Shown in pieces: positions 44,988 to 54,038 of a stretch of 64,000 bases of DNA (the stretch's first letter is position 1; each line of letters starts with the position of its first letter). The DNA comes from an uncultured Actinomycetes bacterium (lineage in GTDB: Bacteria > Actinomycetota > Acidimicrobiia > Acidimicrobiales > Ilumatobacteraceae). Position numbers and translations under genes: made by a program. The notes below the pieces were generated by a model. It did not search any database and was not told where the DNA came from. It saw only the letters and a list, made by a program, of their open reading frames with translations. The DNA is taken from contig CAIQJP010000003.1 in NCBI GenBank assembly GCA_903872155.1, positions 62,001 through 126,000 on the forward strand, written 5' to 3'.

Positions 44988-45791
44988 GTGCTCCCTGCGC
45001 AAATGATTAACACTCGCCGCTACGACCTGAACGATCGGGTCTTGATTGAGTCATGCGTGCAACAAATGACGACACAGGGTGTGTGCATTTTGAGCGATTT
45101 TTTGACGCCCGAAGCAGTTGAGGTTTTACGCCAGCAGTCTGACGCACTTGCACCTCAAGCCTTTCGATCGGCTTCACGCGCCACTCCATATCTGGGACCA
45201 GTCGATGAGACATTCCCGGTGGGGCATCCGTGCAACACCGTTACTCAGAGTTCGGTTGAAGTTGTTGCCTACGACCAGTTCGCTCACGAAGATGGATTGC
45301 GGGTCCTTTATGAATGGGATCCACTGCTTGAATTCATTCGCAAATGCTTAGGCCTCGCCGAACTTTTTCGTTACGCCGATCCATTTGGTGCGCTCAATCT
45401 TGCGGTCATGCGCGCTGGCGATTCATTGGGTTGGCACTTCGATATGACTGATTTTGTTGTGTCAATTGCAATTCAATCATCATCAATCGGCGGACATTTT
45501 GAAAATGCCAAACAGATTCGCAACGCTGAGCAACCCAATTACGAAACGATTCAAAATGTGATGAATGGTCAAGCGCCAGAATCTGTGCGCACTGAACCGA
45601 TGACTCCAGGCACCCTGATGTTGTTCAATGGTCGCTGGAGCATGCATCGAGTGACGAAGATTGAAGGCGACGTACCGCGCTATGTCGCGCTCTTGGCCTA
45701 TGACACCAAAACCGGCACGGACTCGACCGACACGCTGAAGTTGTCGCGTTACGGACGACTAGCGCATCAAGCAAATGGAGATATTTCATGA
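44988..45791 (+). CDS. Fe(II)/2-oxoglutarate oxygenase related to the HalD/BesD-ArpA group
   Basis: A 267-aa cupin-fold oxygenase. The iron ligands are His150 and Asp152 in GWHFDMTDF and His220 in SMHRV, with Arg231 for 2OG binding. The overall pattern (WHFD-x-TDFV, GGHFENA, MTPGTLMLFNGRWSMHRV) resembles the HalD/BesD halogenase group, but those have Gly or Ala in place of the Asp, so this protein should hydroxylate or demethylate rather than halogenate. GTG start; an ATG 15 bp later is an alternative. Its stop overlaps the start of the fae homologue by ATGA, suggesting that its reaction releases formaldehyde. That link is inference. Confidence 0.78.
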   Translation: MLPAQMINTRRYDLNDRVLIESCVQQMTTQGVCILSDFLTPEAVEVLRQQSDALAPQAFRSASRATPYLGPVDETFPVGHPCNTVTQSSVEVVAYDQFAHEDGLRVLYEWDPLLEFIRKCLGLAELFRYADPFGALNLAVMRAGDSLGWHFDMTDFVVSIAIQSSSIGGHFENAKQIRNAEQPNYETIQNVMNGQAPESVRTEPMTPGTLMLFNGRWSMHRVTKIEGDVPRYVALLAYDTKTGTDSTDTLKLSRYGRLAHQANGDIS

Positions 45792-46312
45792 GTGAAACGA
45801 GCGAACTAGGTTTTGAAGTTGGCGAAGGATTTGCGGGCGAGGGTGCTAATGCAGCGCATATCAACACAGTTTTAGGAAAAAAATCTGGACCAGTTGGTAG
45901 TGCTTTTGTCACCACTTTGGGATCACCATCAGTCGGCCACATCCCGTTTTTGGTGGTGTGGAAACCCAATGTGCCAGTCACTCCAGCGACGCTGTTCGTG
46001 AACAAAGCAGCCATCGTCAACGACCGTCACGGTGAACTCACGTGGGGTGCGGCACAAGCCGGCGTCGCTCACGGAGTTGCCGAATTCGCGTCACGAAGGT
46101 TCGTCGAAATCGGCCAAAGTGACGCATTTGTCCTGCTCACAGCGGTGTGGGTAAACCCAGAGGCCGACGATGCCGAGGCCGTCTACCGAAATAATCATCA
46201 AGCCACAGTTGCTGCGCTCGAGCAAGGTTCGGCGTCTCCGACGCGGTCGCTCGCAATTCTTGAACACCTCGCCGGCGGTCAACCGAGCAACCCGTACTTC
46301 ATCCGGGGCTGA
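45788..46312 (+). CDS. fae: Formaldehyde-activating enzyme (Fae) homologue
   Basis: A 174-aa member of the Fae family, which condenses formaldehyde with tetrahydromethanopterin in methylotrophs and archaea. Conserved blocks are clear: FEVGEGFAGEGANAAHI with the catalytic His24, KPNVPVTPATLFVNKAAI, WGAAQAGVAHGV, VWVNPEADDAEAVYRNNHQAT. The residue after AHI is Asn26 where classical Fae has Asp. The homologue is unexpected in an actinobacterium, a group generally lacking tetrahydromethanopterin, so it may serve a different C1 carrier or act as a formaldehyde scavenger or sensor. It is translationally coupled to a 2OG oxygenase. Confidence 0.85.
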   Translation: MSETSELGFEVGEGFAGEGANAAHINTVLGKKSGPVGSAFVTTLGSPSVGHIPFLVVWKPNVPVTPATLFVNKAAIVNDRHGELTWGAAQAGVAHGVAEFASRRFVEIGQSDAFVLLTAVWVNPEADDAEAVYRNNHQATVAALEQGSASPTRSLAILEHLAGGQPSNPYFIRG

Positions 46313-46507
46313 AGAACTTGACCGGTTGAAGGAACTCATCAGATGTCTTGTGCGCTTGCGCGCTGCCATCTGTCAGGGCTTTTGTCAGATTTCCCCTTGC
46401 ATTAGGGGTCTGGTTTAGAGCAGAATGACATGCATGTAGTTACACGTGTGGAACTGCCCTGCGCATTGCGCGGACAAGAACCACACACGAGTGACCTAAG
46501 GGTCAAG

Positions 46508-46789
46508 ATGGCAGGCAGCCACATGAACGAATCGATGAGCGAGAACAACAACTGGCAGGACCAAGCGAACTGCTTGGGCGTCGACCCCGACCTCTTTTTC
46601 CCCGAGCGTGGAGCTTCCACCCGTGAGGCCAAAGAAGTCTGCCGTGGCTGTGTTGTACGCATGGATTGTCTTGAGTACGCACTGGTGAATGGTGAGAAGT
46701 TCGGTATTTGGGGTGGCTTGTCAGAACGCGAACGCCGTCGTTTGCGTCGCCAGCGCGCTCAGTCAAATCGTCGTATTGCCACCGCCTGA
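46508..46789 (+). CDS. WhiB-family [4Fe-4S] transcription factor
   Basis: A 93-aa WhiB-like protein, the class restricted to actinobacteria and their phages. Four cluster cysteines are at 22, 45, 48 and 54 (C-x22-C-x2-C-x5-C), then the GIWGG turn and a basic tail (SERERRRLRRQR) for DNA contact. The pattern resembles WhiB1/WhiB2-type members. I chose the ATG 5 nt after AAGGG; an upstream ATG in frame would add a non-conserved leader. The 195-bp gap from fae holds no gene. Confidence 0.92.
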   Translation: MAGSHMNESMSENNNWQDQANCLGVDPDLFFPERGASTREAKEVCRGCVVRMDCLEYALVNGEKFGIWGGLSERERRRLRRQRAQSNRRIATA

Positions 46790-46800
46790 ATTTTTCATCG

Positions 46801-47664
46801 TCAAGCGGTGAATGTGTAGCCGTGACTTCGGCGAAATTCGATTGTTTGTTCTGCGCTGAGATCGAGTTCATTCCAACGGTGCTGTGAGATCTTGTTCAGC
46901 GCGTACTTCGACATCAGACCAACAAGTTCACAATGGTCAATCTCTACATTGTGTTGTTGAGCGAAGTAGAGAACGCGGTCGGTTGCAATGTCGGGACCAA
47001 CTCGTTCGGGATCAATCAGATTCATGCTGATTTGCCAATGATTTCCTACCTGAAGTGCCAATGTTCGAATACCGTCACCGCGTACTGATTGCGCAATAGA
47101 TCGGGCATCTTTTTCAGATGTCTTCATGTCTAGCCAGACGTTGTAAGCGACCAATAAATTGCGGGCGCCAACAGACATCGCGCCAGCAGTTGAGTGGGGG
47201 ACAACTGGTCCGTATTGCGGTTGCAGGTTCGTCCACGCATCACGACGTAATTCTGGAAGCGATCGTTCGGTGCCATAAACAAAACATGGCACCAATAATT
47301 CAGAGCTGGCCCAGCGAGCGAAATCATCGCGGGCTAATAGAGCCTCATCCATTGTTGATTCATCAAGCGGAACGAATGGAACAACATCAACGACACCGAG
47401 TCGAGGATGAACACCTTGATGCGTATCCAGTTGAAGAAGTTGCACTGCAAGTTTGGTTAACCGTTGCGGTGCGTGGATTCCGGTCAATGTGAAAACGCTG
47501 CGATTGTGTTCGACGTCAAAATGAACATCAAGAAGGTCATCAGCGCAAACGGCTGCCAGTTGACGAAGCGTGTTGACATTGCGTCCTTCGCTGATATTGA
47601 TGACGCACTCAAGCACAGCTCCACTTTGGCACATTGGCTTTTGGCGTCTACTTTTCGTGGGCAC
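46801..47664 (-). CDS. Glutamate formiminotransferase-like protein (FtcD N-domain)
   Basis: A 287-aa single-domain formiminotransferase. Landmarks: LECVINISEGRN, DVEHNRSVFTLTG, the catalytic-type HQGVHPRLGVVDVVPFVPL and GARNLLVAYNVWL. The enzyme moves a formimino group between glutamate and THF in histidine breakdown. The cyclodeaminase half of the eukaryotic enzyme is absent, as usual for bacterial versions. No hut genes lie nearby. Alternative start 33 bp downstream at MCQSG. Diverges from tatA. Confidence 0.85.
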   Translation of the reverse strand: MPTKSRRQKPMCQSGAVLECVINISEGRNVNTLRQLAAVCADDLLDVHFDVEHNRSVFTLTGIHAPQRLTKLAVQLLQLDTHQGVHPRLGVVDVVPFVPLDESTMDEALLARDDFARWASSELLVPCFVYGTERSLPELRRDAWTNLQPQYGPVVPHSTAGAMSVGARNLLVAYNVWLDMKTSEKDARSIAQSVRGDGIRTLALQVGNHWQISMNLIDPERVGPDIATDRVLYFAQQHNVEIDHCELVGLMSKYALNKISQHRWNELDLSAEQTIEFRRSHGYTFTA

Positions 47665-47721
47665 AGGGGTGATTTGCGCAGTGCTGAATGCTCTGTGCCC
47701 AAATAGTGCTACCCTGAAAAC

Positions 47722-47898
47722 ATGCTTGCTGGCTTATTTGATGGACCTGAGGTCATTGTTGTACTTGTCGTGATTTTGGTGCTCTTTGGGGGCTCGCGCA
47801 TCCCGAAGTTGGCTAAGAACCTTGGTCAGGCACAGAAAGAATTTAAGAAGGGCTTGGCCGAAGGCGCCAAGGAAGACGACGACTCCAAATCAGAATGA
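47722..47898 (+). CDS. tatA: TatA, twin-arginine translocase subunit
   Basis: A 58-aa protein with the TatA/E layout: short N-terminus, one membrane helix (EVIVVLVVILVLFGGSRIP), the FG-x-x-x-(L/I)P hinge, an amphipathic helix (KLAKNLGQAQKEFKKGLAEG) and an acidic tail (KEDDDSKSE). TatA oligomerises to move folded proteins across the membrane with TatBC, which are not in the window. It starts with ATG 57 bp from the divergent formiminotransferase start. Confidence 0.93.
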   Translation: MLAGLFDGPEVIVVLVVILVLFGGSRIPKLAKNLGQAQKEFKKGLAEGAKEDDDSKSE

Positions 47899-47952
47899 TT
47901 CACTGATCCGAGCCCTGGCGGGATCGGATCAATTTCTGAGGTAGAGAGAGGT

Positions 47953-48204
47953 TTAGAGCGCCCGGACGGCGATACGGCGACGCTTATTGATGCGACGACG
48001 CTCACGTTCGCTGCAACCGCCCCACACACCGTGATCGATGTGGTTTTGGAGGGCGTATTCCAAGCAAGCGGCAGTCACAGAACAGGTCGCGCAAATCTTG
48101 CGGGCCTTGTCGACGCCCACCCCGTCACTCGGGAAAAAGGTGTTTGGCGGGTAGGCGCGGCAAGCGCCATCGGCCATCCAGGTGGCTACTGAGTCTTCAT
48201 TCAT
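47953..48204 (-). CDS. WhiB-family [4Fe-4S] transcription factor (short form)
   Basis: An 83-aa WhiB protein with cluster cysteines 15, 38, 41 and 47, GVWGG and a basic C-terminus (SERERRRINKRRRI). Second WhiB within 1.5 kb. An AAGGAGAAA ribosome site precedes the ATG. It is convergent with tatA. Confidence 0.93.
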   Translation of the reverse strand: MNEDSVATWMADGACRAYPPNTFFPSDGVGVDKARKICATCSVTAACLEYALQNHIDHGVWGGCSERERRRINKRRRIAVRAL

Positions 48205-48498
48205 GAGTATTTCTCCTTGTGCGAAGGTGGTTTCCGCCCGCTTCGCCCTATGAGAAGTTGAGTTCTCGTTGACCCCAATGAGACGTTCACCGGGGTTGAT
48301 GGAGTTCCCAACCGCTTTCAGTTAACCATGCCTGGCTCGGGAGAACCAGTCAGGGTTAGTTCTGACACGCAAGTATCGCCGATAGGGTTTGTCTGACCAG
48401 CGGTTTTCCTGGTGAGAAATCGGTAAGTTTTTCGGCACACGCCCGAGAATCCACCAAGATCTTGCCCGACCAACGGCATTTCGCACTCAAGGAGTTCC
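48205..48498. other. Gene-free divergent promoter region
   Basis: The 294 bp between the divergent whiB and 88-aa genes contain no convincing frame. They should hold both promoters. A GTTCACC word at 48285 resembles a Pho-box unit but has no second unit at 11-bp spacing, so I do not call a box here. An AAGGAG ribosome site for the rightward gene ends the region. Confidence 0.5.
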
Positions 48499-48765
48499 AT
48501 GTCCGATCTACATACCTCAGCACAATCTCGAGCACATGTCCGCATCGTGTTTCTCGGCCCAGTAGCTCCGCACTGGGACGTCGTTGGCGACTTTGGCGAT
48601 CGAGTGGTCATCGAAGAATTCCGCACCCGTGCCTTGGCACGTTTAGTTCTGTTGCCGTACACCGATCCGCAGTTCAAGCGCAATCGTGAGCGCATCATGC
48701 GCGATGGTGAGCGCGAAAACGTGACGGTCGAGTGGGATCTCGGTTTCGACGAAAATCTTTCCTGA
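48499..48765 (+). CDS. Conserved-looking 88-aa protein upstream of ppk
   Basis: An 88-aa soluble protein: MSDLHTSAQSRAHVRIVFLGPVAPHWDVVG, then FGDRVVIEEFRTRALARLVLLPYTDPQFKRNRERI and a terminal strand ENVTVEWDLGF. Alternating strands and helices with a basic centre; no motif that I recognise. A good AAGGAG precedes the ATG. It lies 55 bp before ppk on the same strand and may be co-transcribed with it. Confidence 0.7.
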   Translation: MSDLHTSAQSRAHVRIVFLGPVAPHWDVVGDFGDRVVIEEFRTRALARLVLLPYTDPQFKRNRERIMRDGERENVTVEWDLGFDENLS

Positions 48766-48779
48766 ACATCAGGTAAATA

Positions 48780-48798
48780 CGCCGACTTCACGTCGGCG
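48780..48798 (+). repeat. 7-bp inverted repeat between the 88-aa gene and ppk
   Basis: CGCCGAC and GTCGGCG flank a 5-nt loop about 23 bp before the likely ppk start. No T tract follows, so an attenuating or translation-tuning hairpin is more likely than a terminator. Confidence 0.45.
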
Positions 48799-48820
48799 CT
48801 GACTATTGAATGGGATCCGC

Positions 48821-50881
48821 GTGGATCATCGTTTACTGAACCGAGAACTGAGTTGGCTTGATTTCAACGAGCGCGTGTTGCGTCTCGCGACTGAGCCTGG
48901 CATCCCGCTCCTTGAGCGTTTGAAGTTCTGCGCCATTTTCTCGTCCAACCTTGATGAGTTTTTCCAAGTTCGTGTCGCGGCAATGAAAGACCAAGAGGCA
49001 GCCGGAATCACCGCACGTTTGCCCGATGGGTTAACTCCGGCTCAGCAACTTTCGAAAGTTCTGGCGCGAGTACAAGAGCTTTCGCAACGGCAGCAACGAC
49101 TCTTGAATGACGTGTTGTTGCCACAGTTGCAGCGTGAAGGCGTTGAACTGTGCACGTGGGCTGATCTGACAACAGAAGAAATCGCTTATCTGGATGACTT
49201 TTATCAGCGGCGAATCTTTCCGGTACTCACACCACTTGCCGTTGATCCAGCGCACCCTTTCCCGTATGTGTCAAACCTTGCGTTAAGCGTCGCCACCATC
49301 GTGCGCGACCCTTCAACTGATGAAGAACGTTTCGCCCGAGTCAAGGTTCCGACTCTTTTCCCACGACTTTTAGCGTTACCCGGTGGTATGCGGTTTGTCC
49401 CCGTTGAACAAGTGATTATTCAAAATCTTGATTCACTCTTTCCCGGAATGAAAGTTGCGCATTCAACAACGTTCCGCATTACTCGTAATGCCGACTTATC
49501 GCTTGAAGACGAAGATGCTGACGATTTGTTGCAAGCAGTCGAACTCGAATTGCGTCGTCGTCGATTTGGTCGCGCCGTGCGACTCGAAATTGATCACAAC
49601 GTTTCCCCTGAAATGTTGGCGCTTTTGACCGAAGAACATGATCTCACTGGACTTGATGTGATCCCAGTGAATGGCCTCGTTGACCCGACCTGTTTGTGGC
49701 AGATGCACGCGGTTGATCGCCCTGAATTGAAAGATGATCAGTGGCAGCCAGTCACAGCAGGACGATTAGCTGCTGCCGAAGAACTTGATCGCTCAATTTT
49801 TGCCGTTGTTCGCGAGCGTGCGTTATTACTTCACCACCCCTATGAAAGCTTTGCGAGCTCTGTCGAAGAATTCTTGTCGCAGGCCGCCGATGATCCGCGG
49901 GTGCAAAGTATCAAGATGACTTTGTACCGCACCAGTGGCGATAGCCCCATTGCGCGTCACCTGATTCGTGCAGCCGAGCGCGGTGTGCAAGTTGCGGTTT
50001 TGGTTGAATTGAAAGCTCGCTTTGATGAAGCGACCAACGTGACGTGGGCGAAGGCTTTTGAACGCGCCGGTGTACACGTGGTGTATGGCTTGGTCGGATT
50101 AAAGACACATGCCAAGTGTGTTTTGGTGGTGCGCGAAGACAGTGATGGTTTGCGGCGTTACGTGCACCTTGGCACCGGCAATTACAACTCACGTACTGCG
50201 CGTCTATATGAAGACCTCGGGTACATCACCAGCGAACCCGACATCACCGCCGACGCCGCGCAATTGTTCAATCACCTCACTGGTTACAGCCGCGACGTTG
50301 AGTACAACCGACTCCTAGTTGCCCCCGATTATTTACGCAGCCGCTTGATCGACCTGATCCGCGGTGAAGGGGAGATGGGTGATCAAGGCCAAATCACCAT
50401 CAAGGTCAACTCGCTGGCCGATGCCGAAATGGCCGAAGAGTTATATGCCGCGAGTCAAAAGGGCGCCAAAGTTGATTTGATTATTCGCGGCTTGTGTTGT
50501 TTGCGAGCCGGCGTGCCCGGGCTCAGCGAGAACATCCGAGTCCGCTCGGTTTTGGGTCGCTATCTCGAGCATTCACGAGTCTTCCGCTTTGCGAACGGCC
50601 AAGGCGCCGGGGTGCCGCTGCACCTCATCGGATCGGCCGATCTCATGGGACGCAATTTAGATAAACGAGTTGAAGTGTTAACCCCCTTGACACATCCCAA
50701 ACACCAGGACTGGCTCAACAAAACGTTCGAAACTTTGCTCTCGGAGACGGCGGCGGCGTACGAATTGTTGCCCGATGATTCGTGGACACGCGTCGGACCA
50801 GCACTTTTCGAGCCGCACCCGCAACGAATCCTGTATGAATGGGCGGCCCATCAACAAACTCGCCGGATTAGCCGCGAGTAG
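48821..50881 (+). CDS. ppk: Polyphosphate kinase 1
   Basis: A 686-aa PPK1 that polymerises the gamma-phosphate of ATP into polyphosphate. Landmarks: LNRELSWLDFNERVLRLA, NLDEFFQVRVA, FPYVSNLALS, SIKMTLYRTSGDSPIARHLI, the phosphohistidine-type GLKTHAKCVLVV, HLGTGNYNSRTARLYED and the second His in YLEHSRVFRF. I chose the GTG preceded by GGGA; a TTG 15 bp upstream is possible. ppk next to the pst-pho genes gives a storage and uptake unit for phosphate. Confidence 0.93.
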   Translation: MDHRLLNRELSWLDFNERVLRLATEPGIPLLERLKFCAIFSSNLDEFFQVRVAAMKDQEAAGITARLPDGLTPAQQLSKVLARVQELSQRQQRLLNDVLLPQLQREGVELCTWADLTTEEIAYLDDFYQRRIFPVLTPLAVDPAHPFPYVSNLALSVATIVRDPSTDEERFARVKVPTLFPRLLALPGGMRFVPVEQVIIQNLDSLFPGMKVAHSTTFRITRNADLSLEDEDADDLLQAVELELRRRRFGRAVRLEIDHNVSPEMLALLTEEHDLTGLDVIPVNGLVDPTCLWQMHAVDRPELKDDQWQPVTAGRLAAAEELDRSIFAVVRERALLLHHPYESFASSVEEFLSQAADDPRVQSIKMTLYRTSGDSPIARHLIRAAERGVQVAVLVELKARFDEATNVTWAKAFERAGVHVVYGLVGLKTHAKCVLVVREDSDGLRRYVHLGTGNYNSRTARLYEDLGYITSEPDITADAAQLFNHLTGYSRDVEYNRLLVAPDYLRSRLIDLIRGEGEMGDQGQITIKVNSLADAEMAEELYAASQKGAKVDLIIRGLCCLRAGVPGLSENIRVRSVLGRYLEHSRVFRFANGQGAGVPLHLIGSADLMGRNLDKRVEVLTPLTHPKHQDWLNKTFETLLSETAAAYELLPDDSWTRVGPALFEPHPQRILYEWAAHQQTRRISRE

Positions 50882-50905
50882 CCTCACCCCAAGATGTTCG
50901 CTTGA

Positions 50906-50927
50906 GTTAACCTCTCGTTCATCTGAA
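50906..50927 (+). promoter_or_regulatory. Pho box candidate upstream of pstS
   Basis: Two 11-bp direct-repeat units, GTTAACCTCTC and GTTCATCTGAA, match the spacing and consensus (GTTCACC-like) of actinobacterial PhoP/RegX3 boxes. They lie about 90 bp before the pstS ATG, and a cognate RegX3 gene lies in the same cluster. Sequence observed; function inferred. Confidence 0.6.
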
Positions 50928-51015
50928 CAACAGGTAAACGAAAGATTACATTTCTAAGGTTCGTTCCGCACGGCAGTTGAAATCGTGTGAAACCTACCCA
51001 AGGAGACATATACCA

Positions 51016-52065
51016 ATGAAACTCAAACAGTGGTCGCTACTTGCAGCCCTGACCGTCACGCTTCCACTCGCAGCTTGCGGTGGAGACGACGGCGCCTCAT
51101 CAACCTCGGACGCTCCGGCAACATCGGACGCCCCCGTTTCAACTGATGCTCCCTCGACTGGTGAAGGTGGCAGTGTTTTCGTTACTGGTTCATCAACCGT
51201 TGAGCCCATTTCCATCAAAGTCGGCGAACTCGCCGGAACCGCCGAAGGCGGAAACCTCAAGGTCACCGTTGAAGGTCCCGGAACTGGTGACGGATTCAAG
51301 AAGTTCTGTGCTGGCGATGGCGACATTGCCGATGCCTCACGCAAGATCAAAGACGAAGAAGCTACTTTGTGCGCCGACGGCGGAGTTGAGTACATCGAAC
51401 TCGCCGTCGGAATCGACGGATTGACCGTGGCAACCAGCCCGAAGAACACCGCAGTTGAGTGTCTCGACAAGGCCGCTCTCTACGCCCTCATCGGACCCGA
51501 GTCCGAAGGATTCTCGAGCTGGGCTGACGCCAACGCGATTGCCGGCGAATTGGGATCGGCATTTGCAACCTTGCCCGACGCACCGTTGAGCATTTTCGGA
51601 CCTGGTGAAGAAAGCGGAACGTACGACTCGTTCGTCGAATTCGCCATCAAGTCAATTGCAACCGATCGTGCAACCGATGTTGTGACTCGTGCTGACTACA
51701 CCGCCAGCCCCAATGACAACGTCATCGTTGACGGAATCGAGAGTGCTGACACCTCGCTTGGTTGGGTCGGCTACGCCTACTACAAGGCCGAGCAGGCTCG
51801 TATGAAGGCCATCGCCATTGCTGACAAAGACGGCAATTGTGTTGCCCCGACCGACGCCACCATCGCTGATGGTTCGTACCCCTTCTCCCGCACGCTGTAC
51901 ATCTACGTAAACAAGGCCAAGGCTGTTGAAAACCCAGCCGTCGCCGCTTACGTCGACTTGTACTTGTCGGCCCAGGGTATTGAGCAAGTCAGCGCCGCTG
52001 GATACATTCAGCTTGAAGCAGCAACTCAGCAGTTGTCGCTCGACGCCTGGACTGCGCGAGGCTAG
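51016..52065 (+). CDS. pstS: PstS, phosphate-binding lipoprotein
   Basis: A 349-aa lipoprotein (lipobox LAAC, Cys21) with a Ser/Asp/Ala/Pro linker and a PstS-type periplasmic binding fold: VTGSSTVEPIS, VEGPGTGDGFKKFCAGDGDIADASRKI, FGPGEESGTYDSF. It captures phosphate for PstCAB. The ATG follows AGGAGA; an earlier in-frame TTG would bury the signal peptide behind 13 residues. Probably strongly induced by Pi limitation through the upstream box. Confidence 0.95.
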   Translation: MKLKQWSLLAALTVTLPLAACGGDDGASSTSDAPATSDAPVSTDAPSTGEGGSVFVTGSSTVEPISIKVGELAGTAEGGNLKVTVEGPGTGDGFKKFCAGDGDIADASRKIKDEEATLCADGGVEYIELAVGIDGLTVATSPKNTAVECLDKAALYALIGPESEGFSSWADANAIAGELGSAFATLPDAPLSIFGPGEESGTYDSFVEFAIKSIATDRATDVVTRADYTASPNDNVIVDGIESADTSLGWVGYAYYKAEQARMKAIAIADKDGNCVAPTDATIADGSYPFSRTLYIYVNKAKAVENPAVAAYVDLYLSAQGIEQVSAAGYIQLEAATQQLSLDAWTARG

Positions 52066-52071
52066 TTAGTA

Positions 52072-53010
52072 ATGAATGGGTTGCTGGCTGTCGCGGATCT
52101 TCGAGGAGATCCGCGACGCCGCGCTCATGATCGGCGCATGCGTCGACTTTTAGGTGGATCAGCGCTCGTCACGATTGTCGTGAGTGCGCTGATTTTGTTT
52201 GTGTTAGCCCGAGGAACTCTCGATTTTCTCCGTTCAGTTGGCTGGGACTTTGGCATTTTGCGCGATTCCAGCAAAGCCCCTGGCTGGTTTCCACGTCGTG
52301 AACGTTTCGACCTGCTGACGATTTTCGCCGGCAGCGTCATTATGGGAATGATTGCGATGTTGGTCGCAGTTCCGCTTGGACTGGGAACCGCGGTGTACCT
52401 CAGCGAGTTCGCCCCATCGAAAGTTCGCAAAATATTGAAACCGATTGTTGAAGTCTTGGCGGGCATTCCGTCGGTCATCGTCGGATATTTCGCTCTCAAG
52501 TTCATCGCCCCAAACATTGTGAATCCGATTTTTTCACCAGACCAGCCCCGCAACATGTTGGTGTCTGGTCTCGCCATTGGCGTTTTAGTTGTTCCGATTA
52601 TGGCGTCCATTAGTGAAGATGCTTTGCGTGCCGTTCCGTCGTCGCTACGTGAGGCGAGTTATGGAATTGGAGCACGTAAGAGCACAACGACAATTCGTGT
52701 TGTGCTCCCGGCAGCTGTTTCTGGAATCGTTGCCGCGTTCATCATCGCGACGTCACGTGCCATTGGCGAGACGATGGTCGCAGCAATGGCTGGTGGTCGT
52801 GACGGATCAGGCCCACGCACACTCAATCCGCTCGAACCTGGTCTCACTATGACTGCTGCAATGACCAACGCCGCGGGTGGCACTGATCAAGTAAATGCGG
52901 GTGCACCATTTCAAGTTTTGTTTTTCGTTGGCTTGTTGTTGTTCATGATGACAATGACGCTCAATGTCATTGGCGATCGTTTTGTGCAACGCGTTCGGCA
53001 GCAGTACTAG
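52072..53010 (+). CDS. pstC: PstC, phosphate ABC permease
   Basis: A 312-aa permease with six predicted helices. Landmarks: DLLTIFAGSVIMGMIAMLVAVPLGLGTAVYL, VLAGIPSVIVGYFAL, the ATPase-contact EDALRAVPSSLREASYGIGA and ATSRAIGETMVAAMAGG. It pairs with PstA. It follows pstS by 6 bp and precedes pstA by 6 bp. Confidence 0.94.
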   Translation: MNGLLAVADLRGDPRRRAHDRRMRRLLGGSALVTIVVSALILFVLARGTLDFLRSVGWDFGILRDSSKAPGWFPRRERFDLLTIFAGSVIMGMIAMLVAVPLGLGTAVYLSEFAPSKVRKILKPIVEVLAGIPSVIVGYFALKFIAPNIVNPIFSPDQPRNMLVSGLAIGVLVVPIMASISEDALRAVPSSLREASYGIGARKSTTTIRVVLPAAVSGIVAAFIIATSRAIGETMVAAMAGGRDGSGPRTLNPLEPGLTMTAAMTNAAGGTDQVNAGAPFQVLFFVGLLLFMMTMTLNVIGDRFVQRVRQQY

Positions 53011-53016
53011 GACATC

Positions 53017-53961
53017 ATGGCCATCGTCACCGATTCTCAGCGCTCTGTCACTCGTTCTGAAGTGCATCAAGCCATCACCCGTCAGAACAAACACATACCG
53101 ACGATCGCGCTTGGTGTTGCACTACTCGTTGCAGTTTCGTTCACTCTTTTAACTCTGTTCGCGTTGCTCGCGCGAATTATCACTCAAGCAATTCCGGCTC
53201 TCACTGAAAAGGGGAGTGGATTCCTGACCGACACCATTGGTTCTGAAGCCAGCAAGGTCGGTATATGGCCAGGTTTGTTTGGTTCTTTTGGTATTGGACT
53301 CGGAGTTTTGGTCATCGCGGTGCCGCTCGGAGTTGGTGCAGCGATTTATCTCGAGGAATACGCCAAGAAAAATGCTATGACGCGTTTCATCATCGTGAAT
53401 ATTCGCAATCTTGCAGGTGTGCCTGCAGTGATTTATGGCGTGCTTGGTCTCATCATTTTTGTCGGTTGGCTCAAGCCGGTCACTAACGGCGGCACTGTGA
53501 TTGCCGCTGCCCTCACATTGGCCATCCTGGTTTTGCCAGTCGTGATCATTACCAGCATGGAAGCTATTCGTGCCGTTCCACTTGGTTTGCGAGATGCTGG
53601 TTATGGAATTGGTGCGTCGCGCTGGGAAGTCACGCGCGATCACGTCATTCCTTATGCAATGCCCGGAATTTTGACCGGAACAGTTTTGGCACTTGCTCGC
53701 GCGCTTGGCGAAGCGGCCCCGTTAATCATGATTGGTGCCATCACCGGACTGCTTCCCGAAACATCACTGTCAGGAAAGTTCACAGCAATTCCGATGTTGA
53801 TCTACAGCTGGTCGGGCCGACCCGATTCCGGAGACGGCGGTGTTGGCTGGTCAAATGCTGCGGCAGCAGCTGGTTTGGTTTTATTGGTTTTAGTTCTGGC
53901 ATTTAATGTCGTCGGAATTTTGTTGCGGAATCACTTCGAAGCCAAGCGGGTGGGCACGTAA
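53017..53961 (+). CDS. pstA: PstA, phosphate ABC permease
   Basis: A 314-aa permease: [49 protein letters not shown], the contact loop [25 protein letters not shown] and [15 protein letters not shown]. It completes the Pi channel with PstC. Its stop overlaps an ATG in the pstB frame. Confidence 0.94.
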   Translation: MAIVTDSQRSVTRSEVHQAITRQNKHIPTIALGVALLVAVSFTLLTLFALLARIITQAIPALTEKGSGFLTDTIGSEASKVGIWPGLFGSFGIGLGVLVIAVPLGVGAAIYLEEYAKKNAMTRFIIVNIRNLAGVPAVIYGVLGLIIFVGWLKPVTNGGTVIAAALTLAILVLPVVIITSMEAIRAVPLGLRDAGYGIGASRWEVTRDHVIPYAMPGILTGTVLALARALGEAAPLIMIGAITGLLPETSLSGKFTAIPMLIYSWSGRPDSGDGGVGWSNAAAAAGLVLLVLVLAFNVVGILLRNHFEAKRVGT

Positions 53962-54038
53962 TGAGTAATGAAACTGCGGATAATTCAAGCGTGACAGCAA
54001 CAGCTGTTCCGCTGATCTCAGAGGTCAAGGAGCGCCAG

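Noticed and set aside
44988-45791. HalD/BesD-type halogenase
   Set aside because: The iron-binding Asp152 is present; halogenases of this group lack it to make room for the halide.
48285-48306. GTTCACCGGGG as a Pho box before ppk
   Set aside because: Only one good unit; the next 11 bases (TTGATGGAGTT) do not form a second unit.
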